From NCBI GenBank assembly GCA_041301185.1, contig JBFYSV010000285.1, positions 1 through 30,452 of the forward strand: a DNA stretch of 30,452 bases. Direction: 5' to 3'. Under the pieces are notes generated by a model. It was not told the DNA's origin and ran no database searches. It saw only the letters and a list, made by a program, of their open reading frames with translations. The translations under genes were made by a program, and so were the position numbers. This document shows positions 23,002 through 30,012 of this stretch, one piece after another (the stretch's first letter is position 1; the number at the start of each line of letters is the position of its first letter). Origin of the DNA: JAQBDA01 sp041301185 (GTDB lineage: Bacteria; Chloroflexota; Anaerolineae; Anaerolineales; UBA4823).

Positions 23002-24849
23002 TCAGTCTCCATCCGCCAGCTGGCGGACTTGGCGAGCGGCGCGGCGCGCCAGGGAAGGCAGGCTACGCACCCCGCCGTAGACCCAAAGCCATTCTCCAGC
23101 GGGGGTGGGCACTACCAGGCGCTTGCCGTCAAAAGCCTGCAACCACAGGCGCAGCGCCTCAGGCGGACGGGCAAGCAGCTCGGCGGGCAATATGACTGCC
23201 TTGGCGGCGGAGAAAGTCTCATCCGGCGCACCCTGGTCAATGGGATGCACCGCCACCGGCAAGCCGGGAGCCTCCCGCTCCAGAGCAGCCACCAGGCTTT
23301 CGGCAAAACCCTCCTGGGGAGGAGCCAGTACCAGCACCGGATACTGGGCGCGGCGGCGAGCCAGGACGCGCTCGGTCCGGCGGTTGTCCGAGCGCAGCAC
23401 CCAGCCATGGTATGCCAGCAGGCTGGCAAAGACCAGCAAGGTCTTGAGCGTGGTCAAGGACTGGAAAAGCAGGTCATCCTGTGGATCGCCCAGGATCGCC
23501 CGGATGAGCTGGTAGAGCAGCGCCCCGGCGCCAAACATCACTCCCATCACCCCGGCAAACAGTACCAGGTACAGGTAGCCGCGGCGCACCAATGAGCGCC
23601 GCGCGTGCTCGCCGGCCTCGCCTTCAGCAGCAGCCGCGCGCACCAGGGGACGCCAGGTGACAATCCACAATGGCAAAGAGACCAGCAAAGTTGCCACCCC
23701 TCCCCAAATTTGCTCGCTCAACCGCTGCAATTCCCCGCCCAGCAGGTCTTTCACGCTCTGCCCCACCGCCAGGTCGAGCATGGCAGACAGGAGAAGCTCC
23801 AACCCCAACACGCTGCCGGTCAGGCCGAAAAGCGTCAGGGCATAGGCATACAGGCGGCGCTGCCCGGCATGCCGCTCGAACTCTGCTGGCGTGGCAGAGC
23901 TGAGCGGTGGAACCATCTCCGCCCGCAGGATGCGCTCGTAATATAACCAGATGATACCCAGAGAGATTGTCACCGATAGCGGTCCGCTCAGGTCAGCCCA
24001 TAGCCCGCCCGCCGAAAAAGAGTCCCGGGCAAATAAAAATGTGAGCAAATTCTGAATCACCGCTATGGCAGCGATCAACACTCCGGCGGCGCTCGCCAGC
24101 ACCACGGCGAACAACACCCCACGGCGGATCAACGATTCGCGTTCAGCTGCCTCGTCCAGCGAGCGCTGCACCAGCCACCACGCGTAAACCCACAGCGGCA
24201 CGCCCAGGAGCAGCAAGGCCAGCCCGCTGCTCAGCATAGTCAGCTCGGCGCCTGAGAGCGGACTAAGCTGAAGGAAAACAAATTCCAGGACGCGCTGCAA
24301 GCCAATCAGCGCCATGAACAGCCCGTAGACCAGCCATGCGTAGCGGTACACGCGGCGAATCTCGGCATAGTCGTCACCCAAGGGCACGGCTTTCCAGTCG
24401 GAGCGCAGGACTGTGTAAAAATAGACCGCTGCCACGGCGTTCAGGAGGATGGCAATCAGGTTATCGCTGAGGTTCTGCATGCCACCCAGCGGCGCCAGGC
24501 TGGGATCAGTGCCAAACGCCATTGCCAGCAGACGGTCGAGCAGCGCCAGACCGTTGTTAGCGACGGGTAGCAAGGTGGCGAGCAGGATGCCATACAGGAA
24601 AATCGCCCGCAGCAGCGCCGAGCGCTCGCCCGGCTGGCTGAGGGAAGCCCGCTGGACAAGCCACCAGTGCACAAGAAAGACCGGGATGCCAACCAGGATC
24701 AGGGACAATGCCTGAGCAAGCTGATTGGTGCCGCCAACCGCCGTACCTCGCTCAAAAAAGGAGCGCACCAGACCGATCAACCCCCACAGCACGGTCTCCA
24801 GGCTGACGAAGGCGACCGCATACAGGTATAAACGTCTCATAGATTGCAT
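23002..24849 (-). CDS. Membrane protein with three DUF5671-like repeats and a soluble C-terminal domain
   Basis: This 615-residue protein is built from three repeats of ~150 residues, at about 5-150, 164-310 and 330-485. Each starts RRLYLYA/RRVYRYA/RRLYAYA and continues through a helix to a mid-repeat motif (VFLVHWWLVQR, LWVYAWWLVQR, LWIVTWRPLVR). Each then passes a charged stretch and further helices, ending ...YTVLRSD, ...YERILRAE or ...HGWVLRSD, with four or so membrane helices per repeat. This fits the DUF5671 membrane module. Residues ~504-615 form a soluble alpha/beta domain starting YPVLVLAPPQEGFAESLVAA, flavodoxin- or Rossmann-like in pattern but unrecognised. Function unknown. A small membrane protein gene ends 28 bases upstream and probably shares its transcript. 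Confidence 0.7.
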   Translation of the reverse strand: MQSMRRLYLYAVAFVSLETVLWGLIGLVRSFFERGTAVGGTNQLAQALSLILVGIPVFLVHWWLVQRASLSQPGERSALLRAIFLYGILLATLLPVANNGLALLDRLLAMAFGTDPSLAPLGGMQNLSDNLIAILLNAVAAVYFYTVLRSDWKAVPLGDDYAEIRRVYRYAWLVYGLFMALIGLQRVLEFVFLQLSPLSGAELTMLSSGLALLLLGVPLWVYAWWLVQRSLDEAAERESLIRRGVLFAVVLASAAGVLIAAIAVIQNLLTFLFARDSFSAGGLWADLSGPLSVTISLGIIWLYYERILRAEMVPPLSSATPAEFERHAGQRRLYAYALTLFGLTGSVLGLELLLSAMLDLAVGQSVKDLLGGELQRLSEQIWGGVATLLVSLPLWIVTWRPLVRAAAAEGEAGEHARRSLVRRGYLYLVLFAGVMGVMFGAGALLYQLIRAILGDPQDDLLFQSLTTLKTLLVFASLLAYHGWVLRSDNRRTERVLARRRAQYPVLVLAPPQEGFAESLVAALEREAPGLPVAVHPIDQGAPDETFSAAKAVILPAELLARPPEALRLWLQAFDGKRLVVPTPAGEWLWVYGGVRSLPSLARRAARQVRQLADGD

Positions 24850-24877
24850 ATTGATCGGAATCCAGACAAGGAGTGAA

Positions 24878-25117
24878 TCAGGGAATGGAACCGGAGCGAG
24901 GCTTGATGCGCGGCTGGCTCGCCCGCAGGGGCGTGCCCGGGCGCAGCACGATCACCAGGAAGGGACCCAGCAAGGGGACGAAGACAATCAACAGGCCCCA
25001 GGCCAGGCTCTCTGCCATGGTGAGATGCCTGCGGCGCAGGAAAAGGAACGCCAGCAAGGCCATCCCCACCAGGAAAACAGCCAGGAGAAACCGCAATATA
25101 TCGGGGGAGGCAAGCAT
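24878..25117 (-). CDS. Small PLDc_N-like membrane protein
   Basis: This 79-residue protein has two transmembrane helices (about 6-27 and 37-58). The second carries the pattern AWGLLIVFVPLLGPFLVIVL, typical of the phospholipase D N-terminal (PLDc_N) membrane module, followed by a basic tail. There is no catalytic HKD motif, so it is a stand-alone membrane module, not an enzyme. The ATG at 25117 lacks a ribosome binding site. The promoter at 25127-25155 ends so close to it that the mRNA would be nearly leaderless. It is likely co-transcribed with the DUF5671-like gene downstream. Confidence 0.6.
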   Translation of the reverse strand: MLASPDILRFLLAVFLVGMALLAFLFLRRRHLTMAESLAWGLLIVFVPLLGPFLVIVLRPGTPLRASQPRIKPRSGSIP

Positions 25118-25126
25118 GCTAAGATG

Positions 25127-25155
25127 ATTGTATAGAATTTTGGCTGGAAAAGCAA
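25127..25155 (-). promoter_or_regulatory. Promoter of the PLDc_N-like/DUF5671-like pair
   Basis: On the minus strand, -35 TTGCTT (25155-25150) and -10 TACAAT (25132-25127, 5 of 6) are 17 bases apart. The ATG follows the -10 by only 9 bases, implying a leaderless or nearly leaderless transcript, which fits the missing ribosome binding site. Confidence 0.5.
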
Positions 25156-25167
25156 GCGGGAATTAGA

Positions 25168-25204
25168 ATCCGCAGGGTGCGTTCGGCGAACGCACCCTGC
25201 GGAT
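25168..25204 (-). terminator. gdhA: Terminator hairpin after glutamate dehydrogenase
   Basis: ATCCGCAGGGTGCGTTC (25168-25184) and its perfect complement (25188-25204) form a 17-bp stem with a 3-base loop, starting 19 bases past the gdhA stop codon. A T-rich run (ATTATTTTT) follows on the plus strand; on the minus strand only TCTAATT follows. It is therefore better as a plus-strand terminator but likely works for gdhA as a strong stem. Confidence 0.65.
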
Positions 25205-25223
25205 ATTATTTTTCAGAAAAGTC

Positions 25224-26510
25224 TTAAATCCAGCCGCGCAACTCCATGGCCTTGACTACGCGGTCAATAGCGACCATGTAAGCCGCATCGCGCATGAACA
25301 CCTTCTGCCCTTCGGACATCTCGAGCACGCTGTGGAACGCCTGGGTCATCTTAGTGTCCAGGCGCTGCAAGACCTCATCCTTGGTCCAGTAGTAGTTCAT
25401 ATCGTTCTGCACGCTCTCGAAGTAGGAGGTGGTCACACCGCCGGCATTGCACAGGAAGTCGGGGATGACGAACACACCGTTGCGCTTGAAGACCTCGTCG
25501 GCCTCGGGGGTGGTGGGGCCGTTGGCTCCCTCCGCCACCAGGCGCACCCGGTCGCTGACCTTTTTGACCGTATCGGCGTTGACCTGGCCTTCCAGCGCGC
25601 AAGGCAAAAGCACATCTACATCCTTGGTGATCCAGTTCTCGCCTGGCTCGATGGTGTAGCCCTCTTTGACCGCCTGGTCCTTATTGATCGCGCCGTAGAT
25701 ATCGGTGATCGACATCAGGAAGCGCGGGTTGATTCCATCTGGCTTGCTGACCGTGTAGGAAACCCGGTCAACGCGGTCCCAGTACGAGACGCAGACGACC
25801 TTACCACCCAGCAGCTCAGTGAAGCCCAGGGCCGCATACTGCGAGACATTACCGAAGCCCTGGATGGCTGCCACGGATTTTGCCGGGTCCATCTTGAGGT
25901 GCTTCATCGCCTCGCGCACGGTGTAGATCACGCCGAAGCCGGTCGCCTCGGTTCGCCCCAGCGAGCCGCCGCCGCCCACCGGCTTGCCGGTGATCACGCC
26001 CGGGGTATACTGCCCAACCAGCTTGGAGTACTCGTCCATCATCCAACCCATCATCTGCGGAGTGGTACCCACGTCGGGGGCAGGGACATCCTGGCGCGGG
26101 CCGATATTGCGCCACATCTGCCCGATCCAGCCGCGCACCAGCTTCTCCTTCTCGGAGACGGTCAGGGTAGCCGGGTCGACGGGCACGCCGCCCTTGCCGC
26201 CGCCCAGGGGGATATCGGCAACGGCGGTCTTCCAGGTCATCCACATCGCCAGGGCGCGCACGGTGTCCAGCGTCTCGGAGGGGTGGAAGCGGATGCCACC
26301 CTTCGCCGGACCACGCACATCGCTGTGCTGCACGCGGTAGCCGAAGAACACCCGGATCGTGCCATCGTCCATGTGGACGGGAATCATAAATTTAAACTCC
26401 CGGCTGGGCCAGCGCAGCATCTCACATACCTGTGGGTCCAGGTTGAGCAAGCTGGCGACATGGTCGAACTGGCTTTGTGCCATCTGGAATGCGTTGATTG
26501 ATTCAGTCAT
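25224..26510 (-). CDS. gdhA: Glutamate dehydrogenase (Glu/Leu/Phe/Val dehydrogenase family)
   Basis: This 428-residue cytoplasmic enzyme reversibly deaminates glutamate to 2-oxoglutarate and ammonia with NAD(P). The N-terminal domain carries GPAKGGIRFHP (67-77), the catalytic-lysine loop PLGGGKGG (101-108, K106) and PAPDVGT (143-149, D146). The C-terminal Rossmann domain has the dinucleotide loop QGFGNVSQYAA (217-227). Length matches hexameric GdhA of about 420-430 residues; cofactor preference cannot be read with confidence. The ATG at 26510 has AGGAG 9-10 bases upstream. The gene has a long leader: a promoter at 26714-26742 and an intrinsic terminator at 26601-26632 stand between transcription start and the coding region, so attenuation is likely. 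Confidence 0.93.
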   Translation of the reverse strand: MTESINAFQMAQSQFDHVASLLNLDPQVCEMLRWPSREFKFMIPVHMDDGTIRVFFGYRVQHSDVRGPAKGGIRFHPSETLDTVRALAMWMTWKTAVADIPLGGGKGGVPVDPATLTVSEKEKLVRGWIGQMWRNIGPRQDVPAPDVGTTPQMMGWMMDEYSKLVGQYTPGVITGKPVGGGGSLGRTEATGFGVIYTVREAMKHLKMDPAKSVAAIQGFGNVSQYAALGFTELLGGKVVCVSYWDRVDRVSYTVSKPDGINPRFLMSITDIYGAINKDQAVKEGYTIEPGENWITKDVDVLLPCALEGQVNADTVKKVSDRVRLVAEGANGPTTPEADEVFKRNGVFVIPDFLCNAGGVTTSYFESVQNDMNYYWTKDEVLQRLDTKMTQAFHSVLEMSEGQKVFMRDAAYMVAIDRVVKAMELRGWI

Positions 26511-26707
26511 AGATTTACTCTCCTGCTAAATGGGGAACAGTCCCTGTTCCGATAAAGTTGAAATCGGCGCGGGTGGCAGGTGGCTGGCGCACTGCAGGCA
26601 AAAATAAAACGGGCACACCGGACGGGTGCCCGCTCAAAAGACTGCCTAGCAGCGGCGATGTCAACCAACTGGCTCATCTGAGCGCCTCATAATCCTGCTT
26701 ACAAGTT
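26511..26707 (-). promoter_or_regulatory. gdhA leader with possible antiterminator pairing
   Basis: This is the predicted ~197-base untranslated leader. Upstream of the terminator, CGCTCA (26684-26679 on the minus strand) can pair either locally (GCTC with GAGC in GCTCAGATGAGC) or with TGAGCG (26636-26631) at the base of the terminator stem, giving mutually exclusive folds. CTGC-TAG-GCAG makes a small hairpin between them. After the terminator, GGAACAG (26534-26540) and CTGTTCC (26544-26550) form a 7-bp hairpin near the ribosome binding site. No T-box or known riboswitch consensus was recognised. Confidence 0.45.
26601..26632 (-). terminator. Intrinsic terminator inside the gdhA leader (attenuator)
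   Basis: On the minus strand CGGGCAC and GTGCCCG (26632-26626 and 26616-26610) form a 7-bp GC stem with a 9-base loop, followed directly by TTTTATTTT. This is a textbook Rho-independent terminator. It lies ~90 bases upstream of the gdhA ATG and ~75-105 bases downstream of the predicted transcript start. Confidence 0.8.
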
Positions 26708-26713
26708 GATTTA

Positions 26714-26742
26714 ACCATAGCAAATGTCTGACAATTCGTCAA
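26714..26742 (-). promoter_or_regulatory. Sigma70-like promoter of gdhA
   Basis: On the minus strand, -35 TTGACG (26742-26737, 5 of 6) and -10 TATGGT (26719-26714, 4 of 6) are separated by 17 bases. The predicted start is near 26707. It is the only good promoter pattern found between gatB and gdhA; the palindromic element at 26783-26880 lies just upstream. Confidence 0.6.
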
Positions 26743-26782
26743 GTGACAAATGCAATATCTTCATGGTTTCACATGGAAGGCT

Positions 26783-26880
26783 ATGTCTCTGCGAGGAGGG
26801 CGTTTTTCGACCGACGAAACAGTCCCGCCCGGCAGAAGGATTGCTTCACCCGGCCAAATACGCCGGGTTCGCAATGACAT
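26783..26880. repeat. Palindromic MITE/REP-like element
   Basis: This ~98-bp imperfect palindrome has termini ATGTCTCTGCGAG and TTCGCAATGACAT that are inverted repeats (10 of 13). Internal arms GAAACAGTCC and GGATTGCTTC are also inverted (8 of 10), around a GC-rich centre. It holds no open reading frame of note. It ends 8 bases past the gatB stop codon and may serve as its terminator. The core resembles a dispersed bacterial repeat I recall with TGTCATTGCGAG ends. Confidence 0.7.
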
Positions 26881-26888
26881 CTCCTTGG

Positions 26889-28349
26889 TCAATTTGCTTT
26901 GTGAAGACCCGCAAGCTGCCGGTCCAGCTCCTGCTGGATGAGCTGCGGGTCTGCCCGTCCCTGGGCAGCCCGCATCACCTGCCCAAACAGCCAGCGAGCC
27001 AGGTTTTCCTTGCCGTTCAAGTAGCTCTCCACCTGCTGGGGGTTCTCCCTCAGCACCTGCTCCACCAAGCTGGCGATCAGGCTGGCATCCGAGATCTGCC
27101 CCAGGCCGCGCCCAGCGACGATCTGCTCTGCAGACGCCCCGCTCTGGTACATCTCTGCCAGCACGTTCTTAGCGGTGTTGTGGTTGATCTCGCCGCGCTC
27201 CACCATCTGGATCAACCCCGCCAGGGCTGAGGCGCTGACCTTGCTGGACTCGATGCCCTCTCCCGCCTGGTTGAGCAGGGCAAACAGTTCGCTGCCAATC
27301 CAGTTGGCAACCGTCTTGGGGGAGGCGCCCGCAGCCGCCAGGACGGCCTCGAAATAATCGGCGACAGCCCGCTCGGCAGTGAGCAGCTCGGCGTCGTAGG
27401 CGCTCAGCCCGTATTCCAGACAGAAGCGCCGGTAGCGTGCTGCGGGCAACTCCGGCAGGCTGAGGCGCACCTGCTCCACCCAGGCCTCGTCCACCACCAG
27501 CGGCGGCAGGTCGGGCTCGGGGAAATAGCGGTAATCGTGGGCCTCTTCCTTGCTACGCTGGGGCAGGGTGACCTCGCGGGCATCATCCCAGCCCAGGGTT
27601 TGCTGCTCCACCGCCAGCCCCTGGCGCAACAGCTCAGACTGGCGCTGGATCTCATAATCCACCGAGCGCTCCAGAGCGCGGAAGCTGTTCAGGTTCTTGA
27701 TCTCGGTGCGGGTGCCGAACTCGGCACTGCCCGCTGGGCGCACAGAGACGTTCGGCTCAATGCGCATCACACCCTTCTGCATATCGCCGGAGTTGACGCC
27801 CAGGTAACGCAGCAGGCTGCGCAGGGCGGCGGCATAGGCGCGCACTTCTTCGGCGCTGTGCAGGTCCGGCTCGGTAACAATCTCCAGCAGGGGCACGCCA
27901 GCGCGGTTGAGATCGACCAGCGAATACGCCTCGCCCGGCCCCTCCACGTGGGTCAGCTTACCGGTATCTTCCTCCAGGTGAACCCGGCGGATGCGCACGA
28001 TCCGCTCGCCCTGCGAGGCGAGAATCGCCAGGCGCCCGTTACGCGCCAGGGGCTGCTCGTATTGCGAGATCTGGTAGCCTTTGGGCAGGTCGGGATAGAA
28101 ATAGTTCTTGCGGGCGAAGATACTGGTGGGGTTGACGGTGCATTCCAGAGCCAGGGCAACCCGCAGGGCGTACTCCACCGCCTGGCGGTTGACCACCGGC
28201 AGCATGCCGGGCATGCCGGCGCAAACCGGGCATACGGCGATATTGGGCTGCGCCTGAGTAGAATCGACCACCGGGCAGGCGCAGAACATCTTCGAGCGGG
28301 TGGCGAGCTCGGCGTGCACCTCCAGGCCAATGACGGCTTCGTAGGTCAT
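26889..28349 (-). CDS. gatB: Aspartyl/glutamyl-tRNA(Asn/Gln) amidotransferase subunit B
   Basis: This 486-residue GatB activates mischarged Glu-tRNA(Gln) or Asp-tRNA(Asn) for amidation within the GatCAB complex. The signature start MTYEAVIGLEVHAEL is followed by paired cysteines in FCACPV and VCPVCAGMPG (a zinc site in the family). FARKNYFYPDLPKGYQISQY and MRIEPNVSVRP then complete the kinase-like cradle. A helical linker and YqeY-like tail (VEQVLRENPQQVESYLNGKE, then RADPQLIQQELDRQL) follow, giving normal length. ATG 28349 is chosen because homology begins there; a GTG at 28379 lies inside the flanking repeat. No strong ribosome binding site is seen. gatA and gatC are not in the window. Confidence 0.95.
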   Translation of the reverse strand: MTYEAVIGLEVHAELATRSKMFCACPVVDSTQAQPNIAVCPVCAGMPGMLPVVNRQAVEYALRVALALECTVNPTSIFARKNYFYPDLPKGYQISQYEQPLARNGRLAILASQGERIVRIRRVHLEEDTGKLTHVEGPGEAYSLVDLNRAGVPLLEIVTEPDLHSAEEVRAYAAALRSLLRYLGVNSGDMQKGVMRIEPNVSVRPAGSAEFGTRTEIKNLNSFRALERSVDYEIQRQSELLRQGLAVEQQTLGWDDAREVTLPQRSKEEAHDYRYFPEPDLPPLVVDEAWVEQVRLSLPELPAARYRRFCLEYGLSAYDAELLTAERAVADYFEAVLAAAGASPKTVANWIGSELFALLNQAGEGIESSKVSASALAGLIQMVERGEINHNTAKNVLAEMYQSGASAEQIVAGRGLGQISDASLIASLVEQVLRENPQQVESYLNGKENLARWLFGQVMRAAQGRADPQLIQQELDRQLAGLHKAN

Positions 28350-28373
28350 GTTTATAAGTAACCCATCTGTGAG

Positions 28374-28496
28374 TGTCACTCTGAGCCGCCTTGGGCGGCG
28401 AAGAGTCCCTGGAATGCTAATTGAGTTTCAACCGTTTCAGGGATTCTTCGGTCGCTGCGTTCCAAAGAGCGGAACGCGTACTCCCTCAGAATGACA
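28374..28496. repeat. Second palindromic MITE/REP-like element, upstream of gatB
   Basis: This ~123-bp element has termini TGTCACTCTGAG (28374-28385) and CTCAGAATGACA (28485-28496) that are inverted repeats in 11 of 12 positions. Internal arms GAAGAGTCCCTG (28400-28411) and CAGGGATTCTTC (28438-28449) also match in 11 of 12. Local hairpins include GCCGCC/GGGCGGC and GCGTTCC/GGAACGC. Its ends and inner arms parallel those of the element at 26783-26880. It sits 24 bases from the gatB start codon. Confidence 0.75.
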
Positions 28497-28508
28497 GGTG
28501 TGTATGCG

Positions 28509-28546
28509 CCCTTCGACTACGCAAAGGATGCTTCGCTCAGTCCACG
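28509..28546. repeat. Short dispersed-repeat remnant
   Basis: The stretch from CCCTTCGACTACGC to GCTTCGCTCAGTCCACG resembles a short repeat family I recall in many bacterial genomes (CTTCGACT...GCTCAG). It fills the space between the larger palindromic element and the aminotransferase stop codon. Only one copy is in the window, so the repeat status is from memory. Confidence 0.35.
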
Positions 28547-28547
28547 T

Positions 28548-29711
28548 CTACCCATAGCGGCGCATAAAGCGCTCCATGCGCTGCAGGGCCTCTTCGATCT
28601 TCTCGTAGGCGGTGGCATATGAGCAACGCACGTAGCCCTCGCCACCCGGACCAAAGGCGGTTCCCGGGACGACGGCGACTTTTTCTTCCTGCAGCAGCTT
28701 CTGGGCAAAGGTATCCTCGTCCATACCGGTCGCACCAATGTGGGGGAAGGCATAGAATGCGCCATGCGGCTCGAAGGTGGGCAAGCCGAGCTGGTTCAGA
28801 CCGGGCACGATCAGGCGCCGGCGGCGGTCGTACTCCCTGCGCATCTCCTCAACATGCGGTGCACCATTGCGCAGGGCTTCCAGGGCGGCCTCCTGAGCCG
28901 TGGTGGGCGCCGACATGATGGTGTACTGGTGGACGCGCAGCAGGCCGCGCAGGATCTCCGCCGGGGCGGCGGCAAAACCAACCCGCCAGCCGGTCATGGC
29001 GTAGTTCTTGGAGAACCCGCCCAGCAAAATGGTGCGCGACCACATCCCGGGCAGAGCCGGGAAGCAGACATGCTCCACCCCGTACACCAGCTGGTCGTAC
29101 AGCTCGTCGGAGATCACCACCAGGTCGTGCTTTTCAGCAATGCGGGCCACTTCCAGCAGCACCTGGCGGGTAGCGACGCCCCCGGTGGGGTTGTTGGGTG
29201 AGCTGAGCAAAATGGCCTTGGTGCGGGGGGTGATGGCGGCTTCTAAATCCTGCGGGCGCACCTGAAAACCATCTTCCACGTAAGTGGGTAGCTCCACCGG
29301 CACGCCTCCTGCCAGGGTCACTTCCGCCTGGTAGGCGACGAAGCACGGTGTGGGTACAATCACCTCCTCGCCAGGGTTCAGCAGGGCGGTCATTGCCAGG
29401 TAGAGCGCTTCTGATACGCCGACCGTAACCATCAGCTCGGTATCCGGGTTGTACTCCACCCTGTACTGGCGCTTTAGCTGCTCAGCCAGCGCCCGGCGCA
29501 GCTCGATCTGCCCGGCGTTGGATGTGTAATGGGTGGCGCCACGCTCCAGCGAGCGGATGCCCGCCTGCAAGATCGGGGCAGGCGTGGTGAAATCTGGCTC
29601 GCCGATGCCCAAAGAGATCACGTCCTGCATGGTCGCCACAATATCAAAAAATTTACGGATTCCAGATGGTTTTAGCCCCGCCACGCGGGTTGCAAGGTAT
29701 TCGCGGGTCAC
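28548..29711 (-). CDS. Class I/II (aspartate-type) aminotransferase
   Basis: This 387-residue PLP enzyme of fold type I, subgroup I-gamma by look, has SLGIGEPDF (33-41) at the start and SPNNPTGG (171-178, N174). SDELYDQLVY (201-210) supplies the pyridine-binding aspartate and tyrosine. GGFSKNYAMTGWRVG (231-245) carries the PLP lysine K235, and the carboxylate-binding arginine lies in EGYVRCSYAT near 362. Length is standard for the family. The amino acid substrate cannot be fixed from sequence; aspartate, alanine or aromatic donors are all possible. The start is GTG 29711, with AAGGAG 5 bases upstream; an overlapping ATG two bases upstream is out of frame. It lies 71 bases downstream of the small DUF6504-like gene on the same strand. 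Confidence 0.9.
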   Translation of the reverse strand: MTREYLATRVAGLKPSGIRKFFDIVATMQDVISLGIGEPDFTTPAPILQAGIRSLERGATHYTSNAGQIELRRALAEQLKRQYRVEYNPDTELMVTVGVSEALYLAMTALLNPGEEVIVPTPCFVAYQAEVTLAGGVPVELPTYVEDGFQVRPQDLEAAITPRTKAILLSSPNNPTGGVATRQVLLEVARIAEKHDLVVISDELYDQLVYGVEHVCFPALPGMWSRTILLGGFSKNYAMTGWRVGFAAAPAEILRGLLRVHQYTIMSAPTTAQEAALEALRNGAPHVEEMRREYDRRRRLIVPGLNQLGLPTFEPHGAFYAFPHIGATGMDEDTFAQKLLQEEKVAVVPGTAFGPGGEGYVRCSYATAYEKIEEALQRMERFMRRYG

Positions 29712-29782
29712 ATTTTCTCCTTGTTCTTCGTTACAATCACCGCTGAGATCGCGGAGTATGCTGAGCTTACCTGGGCATGCCT

Positions 29783-30007
29783 TTAAAACTCACGAACAAC
29801 CCATTCATCAAGCGCCTGGTTATAAAGCAGCTCGAAAACCCTCCCATCTTGTCTGCTCACCCGGTAACCCATCCCCTGCGGCGAGCGCCAGCTATTAAGG
29901 ATTTCCGCCACCTCCCAGCGCATACCCTCGAAGCGGAAAGCAAGCGGCCTGCCGGGGTAGGCTGCTTCGGCGCGGCACTCGACCGGTTCGCCCGCCTCCC
30001 GCTGCAT
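29783..30007 (-). CDS. Small DUF6504-like protein
   Basis: This 74-residue soluble protein has the pattern PGRPLAFRFEGMRWEVAEIL, then SRQDGRVFELLYNQALDEWV. It resembles DUF6504, small beta-rich proteins with an alternating aromatic/charged pattern (xFxWxGxxYxVxEVLxxW...FELYxDxxxxxW). The function is unknown. The ATG lies 5 bases after the stop codon of the upstream nucleotidyltransferase, so the two form an operon. It could be a degenerate member, as only the second half matches well. Confidence 0.6.
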   Translation of the reverse strand: MQREAGEPVECRAEAAYPGRPLAFRFEGMRWEVAEILNSWRSPQGMGYRVSRQDGRVFELLYNQALDEWVVREF

Positions 30008-30012
30008 GGCGT

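Noticed and set aside
25332..26501. 389-residue open frame on the plus strand opposite gdhA
   Set aside because: It is exactly antisense to a well-conserved enzyme, has low-complexity His/Asp/Ala-rich content and no ribosome binding site; it is a GC-rich codon shadow.
26601..26707. T-box or known riboswitch in the gdhA leader
   Set aside because: No AGGGTGG-type antiterminator bulge, specifier loop or known glutamine/guanidine motif was found by eye; left as an unassigned attenuator.
28351..28379. Promoter-like GTGACA-N17-TATAAA (minus) formed by the repeat terminus and the gatB leader
   Set aside because: Good match on paper, but the -10 ends one base before the gatB ATG, so transcription would start inside the start codon; kept out unless start-site data support it.
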